A stretch of 64,000 nt of DNA from JAPLJC01 sp052326585 (GTDB taxonomy: Bacteria; Desulfobacterota; Desulfobaccia; Desulfobaccales; 0-14-0-80-60-11), in the NCBI GenBank assembly GCA_052326585.1, contig JBKQLU010000038.1:1-64000 (forward strand), in the 5' to 3' direction. A program made the position numbers and the translations under genes. Position 1 is the first letter of the stretch, and each line of letters opens with the position of its first letter. Of the stretch, positions 8,098 to 15,863 are shown one piece after another. The notes under the pieces were generated by a model. The model was not told the DNA's origin. It made no database searches and was given only the letters and a program-made list of their open reading frames with translations.

Positions 8098-9308
8098 TGA
8101 AAAAGATAGCCTTAATTCTGGCGTTGGTATTGGCCCTGCTGCTGCCGGGGTTGGCGCAGGCTACTGCCGTCAACTTCGGCGCTACAGGCAAAGCCTACAA
8201 GTTAGGGGCGCGAAACCTGGTTCGCAATAGTGCCGGGAACCTCTATGCCTGCGTGCTGAACGCAACCGCGGGCCAGATTGAGATGTGGGAATATTCCGGT
8301 GGCAGTTGGAGCCTGGTAGGAGGCGCCAGCGGCTCCAGCGGCAACGCTTATCTAACTGCCTACGGCAGTGCTGACAACTGCGCCGGTGCCATAGACAGCA
8401 ACGGCTACATAGATGTGGTCTATTACTCCAGTTCCACGGCCCTGTCGTATGTCCAGTTCAATAGCGCTACTAACACCTGGGGAACGCCCGCGACCATCGT
8501 GACCATCACCTCCGGCGGCAGCTATTACTGCTGCGCCATCGCCAATGATTCTAATAATTACTCACACATAGCCTTCAACAACTACTATGGCAGCGCACAT
8601 TCGCAAATATACTACATCAACAACACTGCTGGGGGTGTTTGGCACTCTGTAGTTGGCCCCCTCAATACCTTCACCGACTGCTGCTATCCCGACATCGCCA
8701 TGGACACCACCAATGGCAGTGGACATCGCTACAACATACCCCAGATTGCCTATTTGCAGAATAACGGCACATTCTATATGCAGTTAGGAAATGCCAATAA
8801 CGGCACCAGCTTTACCTCAGCATATTTTTTTCTTGGGAGCACCCCCAGCATCCCCAGCATAATCATTGACAGCAATGGCCAGACAACGGGGTTTATATCT
8901 CAGACAGGGGATAGTAGAATTAGAGCCTGGTATATCCCCGGCTCCGGCACCTGGTCGAGTGGTTTTACCGGCCCGGAAGCGGTTGAGGTCGGCACCACGG
9001 CTAACTGGCTGGCTGCCGCGGTCAACGGCACCACCCGCTATTGCTTCATGTTTTACCAGACCCCCAGCCTTTACCAAGTTTCATCTACAGCCTACGGGAC
9101 TTGGGGTACGCCCACGCAAATTCCCGGAGATTCCCCTTCCAGCGCCGGAGCCATTAGCGTCCTCTGGTCTTATGGCGTCGGTTATGCGACTTATGGGATT
9201 GATTACCTGTTCACCAGCGGCACCGGCGGGGGGAATCTCTATTACGACAATATCCTGAAACCAGCCCCCAGCCACCACGGTACTATGATACCGTGGTTCA
9301 GGAGATAG
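8097..9308 (+). CDS. Secreted propeller-like repeat protein
   Basis: 403 residues with a signal peptide (MKKIALILALVLALLLPGLAQA). The mature part has at least four recurring blocks of the pattern hydrophobic-DSNG-x-(I/V)-x-V/A-Y, for example AIDSNGYIDVVYY, CCAIANDSNNYSHIAF and SIIIDSNGQTTGF, which resembles blades of a beta-propeller. Adjacent Cys pairs (YYCCA, TDCCY) recur. The start ATG overlaps the stop of the spike gene by one base, so the two are translationally coupled and probably work together outside the cell. No enzymatic motif is recognised; surface binding is a reasonable guess. Confidence 0.6.
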   Translation: MKKIALILALVLALLLPGLAQATAVNFGATGKAYKLGARNLVRNSAGNLYACVLNATAGQIEMWEYSGGSWSLVGGASGSSGNAYLTAYGSADNCAGAIDSNGYIDVVYYSSSTALSYVQFNSATNTWGTPATIVTITSGGSYYCCAIANDSNNYSHIAFNNYYGSAHSQIYYINNTAGGVWHSVVGPLNTFTDCCYPDIAMDTTNGSGHRYNIPQIAYLQNNGTFYMQLGNANNGTSFTSAYFFLGSTPSIPSIIIDSNGQTTGFISQTGDSRIRAWYIPGSGTWSSGFTGPEAVEVGTTANWLAAAVNGTTRYCFMFYQTPSLYQVSSTAYGTWGTPTQIPGDSPSSAGAISVLWSYGVGYATYGIDYLFTSGTGGGNLYYDNILKPAPSHHGTMIPWFRR

Positions 9309-9380
9309 GGTTGAGCCATGAGCGGCGCGATGGCGCTTTAGCAGCTCAACTAAAGCTGCCGGTGAGCCAGTAACGGCAGG

Positions 9381-9415
9381 GAGCAGTGAGCAGTGAGCAG
9401 TGAGCAGTTGCTCAC
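9381..9415. repeat. GTGAGCA heptamer tandem repeat with terminal hairpin
   Basis: Four GAGCAGT units run into GTGAGCA-GT-TGCTCAC, a perfect 7-bp hairpin, just after the propeller-like gene. The rest of the gap 9309-9591 contains no gene. The hairpin might help end transcription of the phage module but lacks a T-run. Confidence 0.7.
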
Positions 9416-9591
9416 CGCGCCCCGGGTTTTATGGAGGGCACCAGGGCAGGATGTTTCTATGTCCAGGGAAAGGATCTCCGGCGGCAGCCGATGCTCCCGG
9501 AAGCAGCGGCCTCTTCCTTCTTAAGGGAGGATGAATTAGAATTTTCAGGCAGGGGGTGGTGCTGAGCTCTCTAAATTCCGAGGAGGCCGAA

Positions 9592-9795
9592 ATGCCGGAA
9601 ATTAAAGTGAAGGGGATGAGTTGCGGCCATTGCGCCGCGGCGGTGACCAAGGCCCTTGGCAGCCTGCCGGGAATCTCGGAGGTGCAGGTGAACCTGGCCG
9701 ACGGCCGGGTGACTTACCAGAGCGCCGGGCCGGTGCCCCCGGAAGAATTGGCCCGGGTGATCAAGGCCGCGGGCTATGAGGTGGTTTCGGGGTAG
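9592..9795 (+). CDS. Heavy-metal-associated (HMA) domain protein, copper-chaperone type
   Basis: 67 residues forming one HMA domain. The metal site GMSCGHC (residues 8-14) has both cysteines, and the remainder (VTKALGSLPGISEVQVNL...VIKAAGYEVV) follows the beta-alpha-beta-beta-alpha-beta plan. Such proteins bind Cu(I) or a similar soft metal in the cytoplasm and pass it to a P-type ATPase. The start ATG 9592 has GAGGAGG at ideal distance; an upstream in-frame start at 9556 is unlikely. No metal ATPase gene is adjacent, so the partner is elsewhere. Confidence 0.88.
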   Translation: MPEIKVKGMSCGHCAAAVTKALGSLPGISEVQVNLADGRVTYQSAGPVPPEELARVIKAAGYEVVSG

Positions 9796-9931
9796 CCGCG
9801 ACCCGGCAGGAAGGCCGGGCTTGCGGGCCGTTTCTCCCCGCCTTGGGGCCACGGGCTTCCCTCACCCTTCCAGGCCGGGGGAAGACTGCGCCACAGTGCC
9901 GCCAGCCCCGGCCGAGGTCCTGACTGCCTGG

Positions 9932-11221
9932 TTAACGTCCTCGCCCCTCTTCAATCCCACCAGCTCCACCAGTCACCGGCGCCGACCTGGGAGGTGAAGA
10001 AGCGGGCCCGGGCCGCGGCGCCACCACCGGAGTTCGCAACTGCTCTCGCGGGGTGAATGCGGGCGGGGCCTTAATCCCTTGCGCCTGCTGCTGGATCTGC
10101 TGGCGCATCAGGGGGGTCAGGGCATGCTCCGCTTGCGGGGGCAGGGCCATGCCCCGGGGCAGGGACAAGGGCTTGCCGCCAAGCGCGCCTGGCCGCGCCA
10201 GCCGCTGTCGTCCCGGCGCCGTCAGGACTTCCGGGACCTCCTTGGCGCCCCGGGGGATCTCCAGGGCAGTTTTGGGGAGATTCGCCGGCGGCGGCAGCAC
10301 CCCAGGCCGAGCCAACTGCCCCAGGACTGCGGCCGGATTGGCGGCCCGGGTAATGGGAAAGCCCCTGCCCCCAAGCACCGCCGCGGGGATGGCATCCCGA
10401 ATAAAGGGATGCCCGGACGTCACCGCATCGGGTGGAAGTACGTTGCGCAACCGGGTGAAGTTGGCGTTTCCGGCAAAGTTGTTGAGCGCGGCGATATTAG
10501 TATTGGTCACCCGAGCCACGAAAGGGAGAGGTGGCCCGAAGGCGTAGAAGGCCCGGGGGGCAAAGGCCGGAGAGACAAAATTGCGCTCGAATACGGTCCC
10601 GGGAAACAGCACCGGCACGAAATTGTAGGGGGCCAGAGAGGCGGACCTGGCATAGCAAAAGCTCGGGAAGAAGGGCGAGCCGAATCCCCGCAGGAAAAAA
10701 GGGGCCCGGACGAAGACCCAGAAAGGCGGGCACAGGAGATCCACCAGAGATATGCCGAAGTAATACGGGCCGCAATATACCGGCTCCGGGACAAAATCCG
10801 GCGGCGGGATGGGGGCCCAGCCGATGTAATCATCGCTGGTGCGCCAGGCCGTGGTGGAAGGGTACCAGGTGCTGCCCGGGACCCAGACCCAGCCGTATTC
10901 GGTGGTGGGCATCCAGTTGCCGAAGTGGTAAGTGGCCCAGCCCCAGGGTTCGTCGGTTTCAAAGGTCCAACCCTGTGCGGTGGGCAACCAGCGGCCGTCC
11001 ACGTAGGGCCGCCAGTTGGTGGTCGCCCCGGAGGTGGGATACCATACCGGGCCGTAGTGGCCGTAGTTCACCCAGGCGCCATAAGGGGCCAGGGCATCGT
11101 AAAAGAGGGCCAGATCCTGGGCGGCGGCCCGAGCCGGGCGGCCCGGGACCATGGTCCAGGCCAGCAGAAACAGCAGGGCCACCCCCAGCGCCTTACCGGG
11201 ATTTTTGCCAGCCAGCCTCAT
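9932..11221 (-). CDS. Secreted DUF6600-type protein
   Basis: 429 residues from ATG 11221, chosen because AGGGAGG lies 6 nt upstream and a signal peptide follows directly (KALGVALLFLLAWTMVPGRPARA). Residues about 35-135 are Trp/Tyr/Gly-rich with repeated phrases (YGAWVNYGHYGPVWYP, GWATYHFGNWMP, GWVWVPGSTWYPS) typical of DUF6600 proteins. The middle is aromatic and Phe/Pro-rich, and the C-terminal 150 residues are Pro/Arg-rich and look disordered. The family is exported and of unknown function. It stands alone, convergent with the HMA gene. Confidence 0.75.
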   Translation of the reverse strand: MRLAGKNPGKALGVALLFLLAWTMVPGRPARAAAQDLALFYDALAPYGAWVNYGHYGPVWYPTSGATTNWRPYVDGRWLPTAQGWTFETDEPWGWATYHFGNWMPTTEYGWVWVPGSTWYPSTTAWRTSDDYIGWAPIPPPDFVPEPVYCGPYYFGISLVDLLCPPFWVFVRAPFFLRGFGSPFFPSFCYARSASLAPYNFVPVLFPGTVFERNFVSPAFAPRAFYAFGPPLPFVARVTNTNIAALNNFAGNANFTRLRNVLPPDAVTSGHPFIRDAIPAAVLGGRGFPITRAANPAAVLGQLARPGVLPPPANLPKTALEIPRGAKEVPEVLTAPGRQRLARPGALGGKPLSLPRGMALPPQAEHALTPLMRQQIQQQAQGIKAPPAFTPREQLRTPVVAPRPGPASSPPRSAPVTGGAGGIEEGRGR

Positions 11222-11448
11222 CTGCAACCTCCCTGGTGCTCCAGTCACAAATTTTTCACCTGGTATGCTTCCCCCCGGGCTGGGCCGGGGCACCCTAAAA
11301 GTAACCAGGTCCCAGTTGGAAATCAAGGGGAACAGAAGTAGCGCAGTTCTTTCCAGGCCGCGCACTCTCGGCCCGAATCTCCCCTGGGCGGGGGGTGGCC
11401 CGTTAAGAAAAGCCCCCGGCTGCCGCCGCCATATTATCCCACCGGCTA

Positions 11449-12408
11449 TCAGCGAAAATGGCAGGCGACCCAGTATTCCGGGGCGGCTTCCCGGTAGGCC
11501 GGGACCTGGTCCCGGCAGCGGGGTAACTCGGCCTCGGGACAGCGGGGGTGAAAGGGGCAGCCCGAGGGGACCTGCACCGGGCTGGGCGGCTCCCCCCTGA
11601 GGGCCGGGGGCCGGAAAGGCTGCCGGGGGTCGGGCTGGGGCACCGCAGCCAGCAGGGCCTGGGTATAGGGATGGAGGCGCTCCCGGGCCAGGAACTCCCG
11701 GGGCGCCATCTCCACCAGGCGCCCCAGGTACATCACCGCCACCCGGCTGCAGATCTGGGAGATGACGCTCAGGTCATGGGAGATGAAGAGGTAGGTGAGG
11801 CCGTGGTGTTCGTGCAAGCGGACCAGCAGGTTGAGAATCTGGGCCTGAATGGAGACGTCCAGGGATGAGACCGGTTCGTCGGCCACCATCAGCCGGGGGC
11901 GCAAGGCCAGGGCCCTGGCGATTCCCAAACGCTGGCGCTGGCCGCCGCTGAATTCGTGGGGGTAGCGGCCCAGGTGCTCCGGGGCCAGGCCCACCTCGGC
12001 CAATAAATCCGCCACCCAGTTGCGGCGTTCCCGGCGGGTGCCCAGGTTATGGATGGTGAAAGGTTCCTCCAGGATTTGCCGCACGGTCATACGGGGGTTC
12101 AGGGAGGAGTAAGGGTCCTGGAAGATGATCTGGAACTGGCGGCGCATGGCCTTGAGGCCCCGGCGGGGCAGACTGCTGAGGTCTTCGCCCCCGAACCAGA
12201 CCCGGCCGGAGGTGGGAGCCAGCAGCCCCAGAACCAGGCGGGCCAGGGTGGACTTGCCGCAGCCGGATTCGCCCACCAACCCGAGGGTCTCCCCGGAGAA
12301 CAGGGAAAAGCTTACGCCGTCCACCGCCTTGAGCAGCGGCCCCCGGCCCCAGAAGCCCTGCAAGCGGTAGTGGCAGCACAGATCCTGGGTTTTCAGCAGT
12401 TCAGGCAT
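11449..12408 (-). CDS. dppF: Dipeptide/oligopeptide ABC transporter ATP-binding protein, DppF/OppF type
   Basis: 319 residues. Walker A is GESGCGKST, the ABC signature is FSGGQRQRLGIARAL, and Walker B LMVADEPVSSLDVS follows. The C-terminal extension with a Cys/Pro-rich stretch (GCPFHPRCPEAELPRC) is typical of peptide-transporter ATPases, which pair as a DppD-DppF dimer to drive uptake of peptides or nickel-type substrates. Its normal partner dppD lies at 13063-14058 on the same strand, but the two are separated by an unrelated AT-rich gene. No permease or binding-protein gene is present nearby, so membrane partners must be encoded elsewhere. Confidence 0.9.
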   Translation of the reverse strand: MPELLKTQDLCCHYRLQGFWGRGPLLKAVDGVSFSLFSGETLGLVGESGCGKSTLARLVLGLLAPTSGRVWFGGEDLSSLPRRGLKAMRRQFQIIFQDPYSSLNPRMTVRQILEEPFTIHNLGTRRERRNWVADLLAEVGLAPEHLGRYPHEFSGGQRQRLGIARALALRPRLMVADEPVSSLDVSIQAQILNLLVRLHEHHGLTYLFISHDLSVISQICSRVAVMYLGRLVEMAPREFLARERLHPYTQALLAAVPQPDPRQPFRPPALRGEPPSPVQVPSGCPFHPRCPEAELPRCRDQVPAYREAAPEYWVACHFR

Positions 12409-12431
12409 CTTGTACTTGGGTGCTCGAATTT

Positions 12432-12899
12432 TTATAAGGCGTCAAATTGATTAAGCCGCCGCAAAACCCCTTTCTTGATTTCGTCAGCCGAAGCCAAAAG
12501 GCCCTTTTTTAATAAAAAGGCTACAAGTTCATCAAAGTCTTCTGCGACCTCCGCCTGACCAGCTAGCTGGATTTTTTCAAACAAATCCGAAGGAATTTTT
12601 GCTTTAAGTTCCATATAGCCATTTGGTTTGCGAGGAGGGCCAGAAGATGCCGTTAAGTTTAATTCCCAGGAAGGCAATCCTATTAACCTACCTTCAGGCC
12701 CATGAATAAAAATGAGTCTTGGTTTGTTATAAACATCATCTCGGATGTTCTTGTCAATTGTTGAAGCATGTGAAATAATTGGGTCTTTAGCATTGCTATA
12801 GACCATATGCCGGTCGAGTGCAATTCCCGCAATCTCTTTCGAACTGAGTGGTCTCCCCACCTCCTCAAGAATTCTGTACGCAGCCTCTTGAGTAGTCAT
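12432..12899 (-). CDS. HARE-HTH domain protein
   Basis: 155 residues. The N-terminal 75 residues (TTQEAAYRILEEVGRPLSSKEI...) match the HARE-HTH winged-helix fold, found at the ends of restriction endonucleases, RNA polymerase delta subunits and chromatin proteins, where it is thought to recognise DNA or its modification. The C-terminal half is a predicted helical region without a recognised domain. The start ATG 12899 has GGAG upstream. The gene and its upstream flank (to about 13050) are much more A/T-rich than dppD and dppF on both sides, which suggests it was inserted between them by transfer. A role in defence or regulation is possible but not shown. Confidence 0.7.
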   Translation of the reverse strand: MTTQEAAYRILEEVGRPLSSKEIAGIALDRHMVYSNAKDPIISHASTIDKNIRDDVYNKPRLIFIHGPEGRLIGLPSWELNLTASSGPPRKPNGYMELKAKIPSDLFEKIQLAGQAEVAEDFDELVAFLLKKGLLASADEIKKGVLRRLNQFDAL

Positions 12900-13062
12900 G
12901 GCGTATTCTCCATATTGTTTTTTTTATTTCTTGTTTGTTGCAAACAAGATAGGAAATTAATAAAGGAATGTCAACCCCAAAAATGCATTAGAGGCAATTA
13001 ATTTTAAAAATTATGAAAATTCACAAGGTTATCTTGTGGTTATCGGCTTTTACGGAAGGATT

Positions 13063-14058
13063 TTAGAAGCCATAATTCCAACACCGCACCCGGTGTCCCG
13101 GGGCCACCTCCAGCCAGGGTGGCGGCGCCAGGCATTGTTCCCGGGCTTCGGGACAGCGGTCCTGATAAAGGCAGCCCGGGGGGGGCTCTCCCGGCAGTTG
13201 TCCCTTGATGGCCTCCAAAGGCGCCCCGGGGGGGCGGTGAAAATCGAGCCGGGGCACCGAAGCCAGCAGCCCCCGGGTATAGGGATGGCCCGGGTTGGCA
13301 AAGAGCTCTCCGGTGGGGGCCGCCTCGACGATGAGTCCGGCGTACATCACCATTACGCGGTCGGCGGTCTGGGCCACGATGCCCAGGTTGTGGGTGATGA
13401 ACAGCATCGCCAGACCCAGGTCAGCCTTCAAGCTGCGGAGGAGGGCCAGAATTTGGGCCTGCACGGTGACATCCAGGGCGGTGGTGGGCTCGTCGGCGAT
13501 GAGCAGGTCCGGGTGGCAGGCCAGGGCCATGGCCATCAGCACCCGCTGGCGCTGCCCGCCGGAGAGCTGATGGGGATATTGCCGCAGGCGCTGCCCGGCC
13601 TCGGCCAATCCCACCCGGGACAGGGAGGCCGCGGCCTCTTCCAAGGCGGCTCTCTCGGTAAGACCCCGGTGCAGGCGCAGGACCTCAGCCACCTGCTCGC
13701 CTATGGTGAAGACCGGGTTCAAAGCGGTCATGGGCTCCTGAAAGACCATGGCGATGCGGTTGCCCCGAATCCGGGCCAGGCGCTCTGCCGGGCAGCTGAG
13801 CAGATCCTCCCCCAGAAACCGGACTTCGCCCGCGACCTGGGCCGCGGGCAGGGGGAGGAGACGCAGAATGGCCATGGCGGTAACGGTCTTGCCGCAGCCC
13901 GATTCTCCCACCAGCCCCAAGGTTTCACCGGGCTGCATGGAAAAATCGATGCCGGCCAGGGCCTGCACCTCTCCCCGGGAGGTGGTGAAGCGGACCCTGA
14001 GGTCCCGCACCTCCAAGAAAGGGGCGCCCTCCTGCTTAAAGGCCAGATTGCCGCTCAT
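13063..14058 (-). CDS. dppD: Dipeptide/oligopeptide ABC transporter ATP-binding protein, DppD/OppD type
   Basis: 331 residues. Walker A GESGCGKTV, signature LSGGQRQRVLMAMAL and Walker B LLIADEPTTALDVT are complete, and the C-terminal peptide-transporter extension (GCLYQDRCPEAREQC) is present. It would form the heterodimeric ATPase with the dppF product. In typical operons dppD and dppF are adjacent with a small overlap; here the HARE-HTH gene separates them. Start ATG 14058. Confidence 0.9.
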   Translation of the reverse strand: MSGNLAFKQEGAPFLEVRDLRVRFTTSRGEVQALAGIDFSMQPGETLGLVGESGCGKTVTAMAILRLLPLPAAQVAGEVRFLGEDLLSCPAERLARIRGNRIAMVFQEPMTALNPVFTIGEQVAEVLRLHRGLTERAALEEAAASLSRVGLAEAGQRLRQYPHQLSGGQRQRVLMAMALACHPDLLIADEPTTALDVTVQAQILALLRSLKADLGLAMLFITHNLGIVAQTADRVMVMYAGLIVEAAPTGELFANPGHPYTRGLLASVPRLDFHRPPGAPLEAIKGQLPGEPPPGCLYQDRCPEAREQCLAPPPWLEVAPGHRVRCWNYGF

Positions 14059-14424
14059 AAGTAAGCCGGGGTCTAGGCTGCCGCCCGCCCGCCCCTCTGA
14101 AGTTGGGAGAGGACCTAGTGTCCTAGATTTATCTTAACAAAAGATTTGAGATAACCCCCCCTCCCTGAGAGGGGAGTGGGTTGGGGGGAGGGTGGTGAAA
14201 AATAGATTACCACACCCACCCTGACCCTCCCGCCTCAAGGGGGAGGGCAAAAGGCAAATCATTTAGGCAATGTTTCCGTGGGACACAATACCAGGAGCTA
14301 TGGCAAAACCTGATTTTATTGCCATTCTGAAAGAATTAAAGGATCTCCAGTCATTCAAGATACTAGATTCTGCGCTGCGCGCAGGATGACATTTTTGGGG
14401 AGAACCATGTTTTTGCAAGAGCTC
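14059..14424. other. Intergenic region with G-rich repeats
   Basis: No gene is supported. At 14155-14250 two G-rich repeat units lie in opposite orientation (GAGGGGAGTGGGTTGGGGGGAG, quoted as GGGGAGTGGG and GGGGGGAGGG, versus CCACCCTGACCCTCCC), forming a long imperfect inverted repeat. Between 14330 and 14390 is a further repeat-like string containing GCGCTGCGCGCAGGATGA. Confidence 0.55.
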
Positions 14425-15798
14425 CTAGGGCGCCAGGGGAAGTTGAATGGTAAAAGCGGATCCTTTACCGGGGGTGCTTTTGACGGAGATGGAGCCGCCG
14501 TGCTCCTGGATGATACTCTGGCAGATGGCCAGTCCCAGGCCGGTGCCCTGGGCCTTGGTGGTAAAATAAGGCTGGAAGATGTTGGCCGCCACCTCCGGGG
14601 CCATGCCTTCGCCGGTATCGGCCAGCACTACTTCGGCGTTCTGCCCCGAGACCCGGCTGCTGATGGTGAAGGCGCCACCCCGGGGCATGGCTTCCAGGGC
14701 GTTTTTGAAGAGGTTGATGAGGACCTGGCGCATTTGATTGGGATCGAAATCGACCGGCGGCAGAGGGCCATCTTCCCCCCGGTTGATCTCGACATGGTTT
14801 TCGGTGAAGGTGTCCCGGAAGAGTTCCAGGGCCTCCGCGATGGCCGCCTCCAACTGGCCCCGGCGTTTCGCCGCCGGGGGCCGGCGCACGAAATCCCGCA
14901 TCTCCGCCACCATGGCTTCCAGGCTGCTCACTTCCTCGGTAATGATGCTCAATTTCTGCCGGGCCTTATCGTCCAGGCCGGGACTCTTCAAGAGTTGCCG
15001 GGCGAAGCCACCGATGATCAGCAGGGGGTTTTTGATCTCATGGGCGATGTGGGTCACGGTGTTGCCCACCGCGGCCAGGCGCTCGGACTGCAGCAGCCGG
15101 TCTTGCATCTCCTGATATTCGGTGATGTCCCGGATGACCCCGGTGAAATAGAGGTTGTCCCGGACCTCGGCCACGGAAAAGGAGATACTCATGGGGAATT
15201 CGCTGCCGTCCCGGCGCTGGGCCTTGAGGCGCACGTGTCTGCCGATCACCCGGGCCTCCCGGGTGGCCACGTATCGCCGAACGTAGCCCAGGTGTTCTTC
15301 CTTGTAGGGAGGCGGAATCAGGATTTTCAGGTCCTGGCCCATGGCCTCGGCCCGGCTGTAACCGAACATCTTCTCGGCACCCAGATTGTAGCCGATGATG
15401 ACATGGTCTTCGTTGATGGTAACGATGCCGTCGGTGGCGCTATTGATGATGCCGACGTTGATTTCCTGTTTCTGCCGCAGCTCCTGGAGCTGGCAGACAA
15501 TTCCCTTCAGGAAGTTGGCGAGGGGGCCGCTAATGAGCTGACCCAGCCGCTCCGGGGAGAAATCGGGCAGTCCGGCGGTCAGGAATTGGCCGTCCAGGAT
15601 GAGATCGAAGGCCTCTGGCTGCAAATCCTTCAGGGGGTTAACCTGGAGAGCCGGGCTGGTCCCGGGGGTGGCGCCGTAGAGGACCAGATCCAGGGGCGGG
15701 AAGCCTTCCAGAGAGAAAGGCATGGTTACCGGGAGGCAGACGAACTCCTGCCCGTTCAGGACGATGGCGATGCGCATGGTTTTGGCGTCTGAGTTCAT
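14425..15798 (-). CDS. PAS-domain sensor histidine kinase
   Basis: 457 residues without membrane segments, so probably cytoplasmic. Residues about 1-110 are an N-terminal region of unknown type; a PAS domain with PAC motif spans about 115-235 (INSATDGIVTINEDH, FTGVIRDITEYQ). The kinase core follows: H-box HIAHEIKNPLLII, N-box NLFKNALEAMPRGG, G1 DTGEGMAP and G2 GTGLGLAICQSII, all intact. It autophosphorylates the H-box His and passes phosphate to a response regulator; none is encoded next to it. The input signal is unknown. The start ATG 15798 has a weak ribosome-binding site, so 15777 is an alternative. Confidence 0.9.
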   Translation of the reverse strand: MNSDAKTMRIAIVLNGQEFVCLPVTMPFSLEGFPPLDLVLYGATPGTSPALQVNPLKDLQPEAFDLILDGQFLTAGLPDFSPERLGQLISGPLANFLKGIVCQLQELRQKQEINVGIINSATDGIVTINEDHVIIGYNLGAEKMFGYSRAEAMGQDLKILIPPPYKEEHLGYVRRYVATREARVIGRHVRLKAQRRDGSEFPMSISFSVAEVRDNLYFTGVIRDITEYQEMQDRLLQSERLAAVGNTVTHIAHEIKNPLLIIGGFARQLLKSPGLDDKARQKLSIITEEVSSLEAMVAEMRDFVRRPPAAKRRGQLEAAIAEALELFRDTFTENHVEINRGEDGPLPPVDFDPNQMRQVLINLFKNALEAMPRGGAFTISSRVSGQNAEVVLADTGEGMAPEVAANIFQPYFTTKAQGTGLGLAICQSIIQEHGGSISVKSTPGKGSAFTIQLPLAP

Positions 15799-15863
15799 GC
15801 GGTCAGGGTTGCCAGTGAGCCATGGCCGTGAGCGCGGGGTGGGCAGGGATCCCGGTCAATTAG

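Noticed and set aside
3063..9308. Phage module integrated at tRNA-Lys as attachment site
   Set aside because: The tRNA 3' end faces left, away from the module, and no duplicated 3' tRNA segment is found on the right side of the module.
9802..9819. Terminator between the HMA gene and the DUF6600 gene
   Set aside because: Only a 6-bp CCCGGC/GCCGGG stem with no T-run; too weak to list.
10079..11341. 420-residue + strand ORF opposite the DUF6600 gene
   Set aside because: Low-complexity Gly/Arg/Pro composition is a mirror of the real minus-strand gene; no motif or ribosome-binding site.
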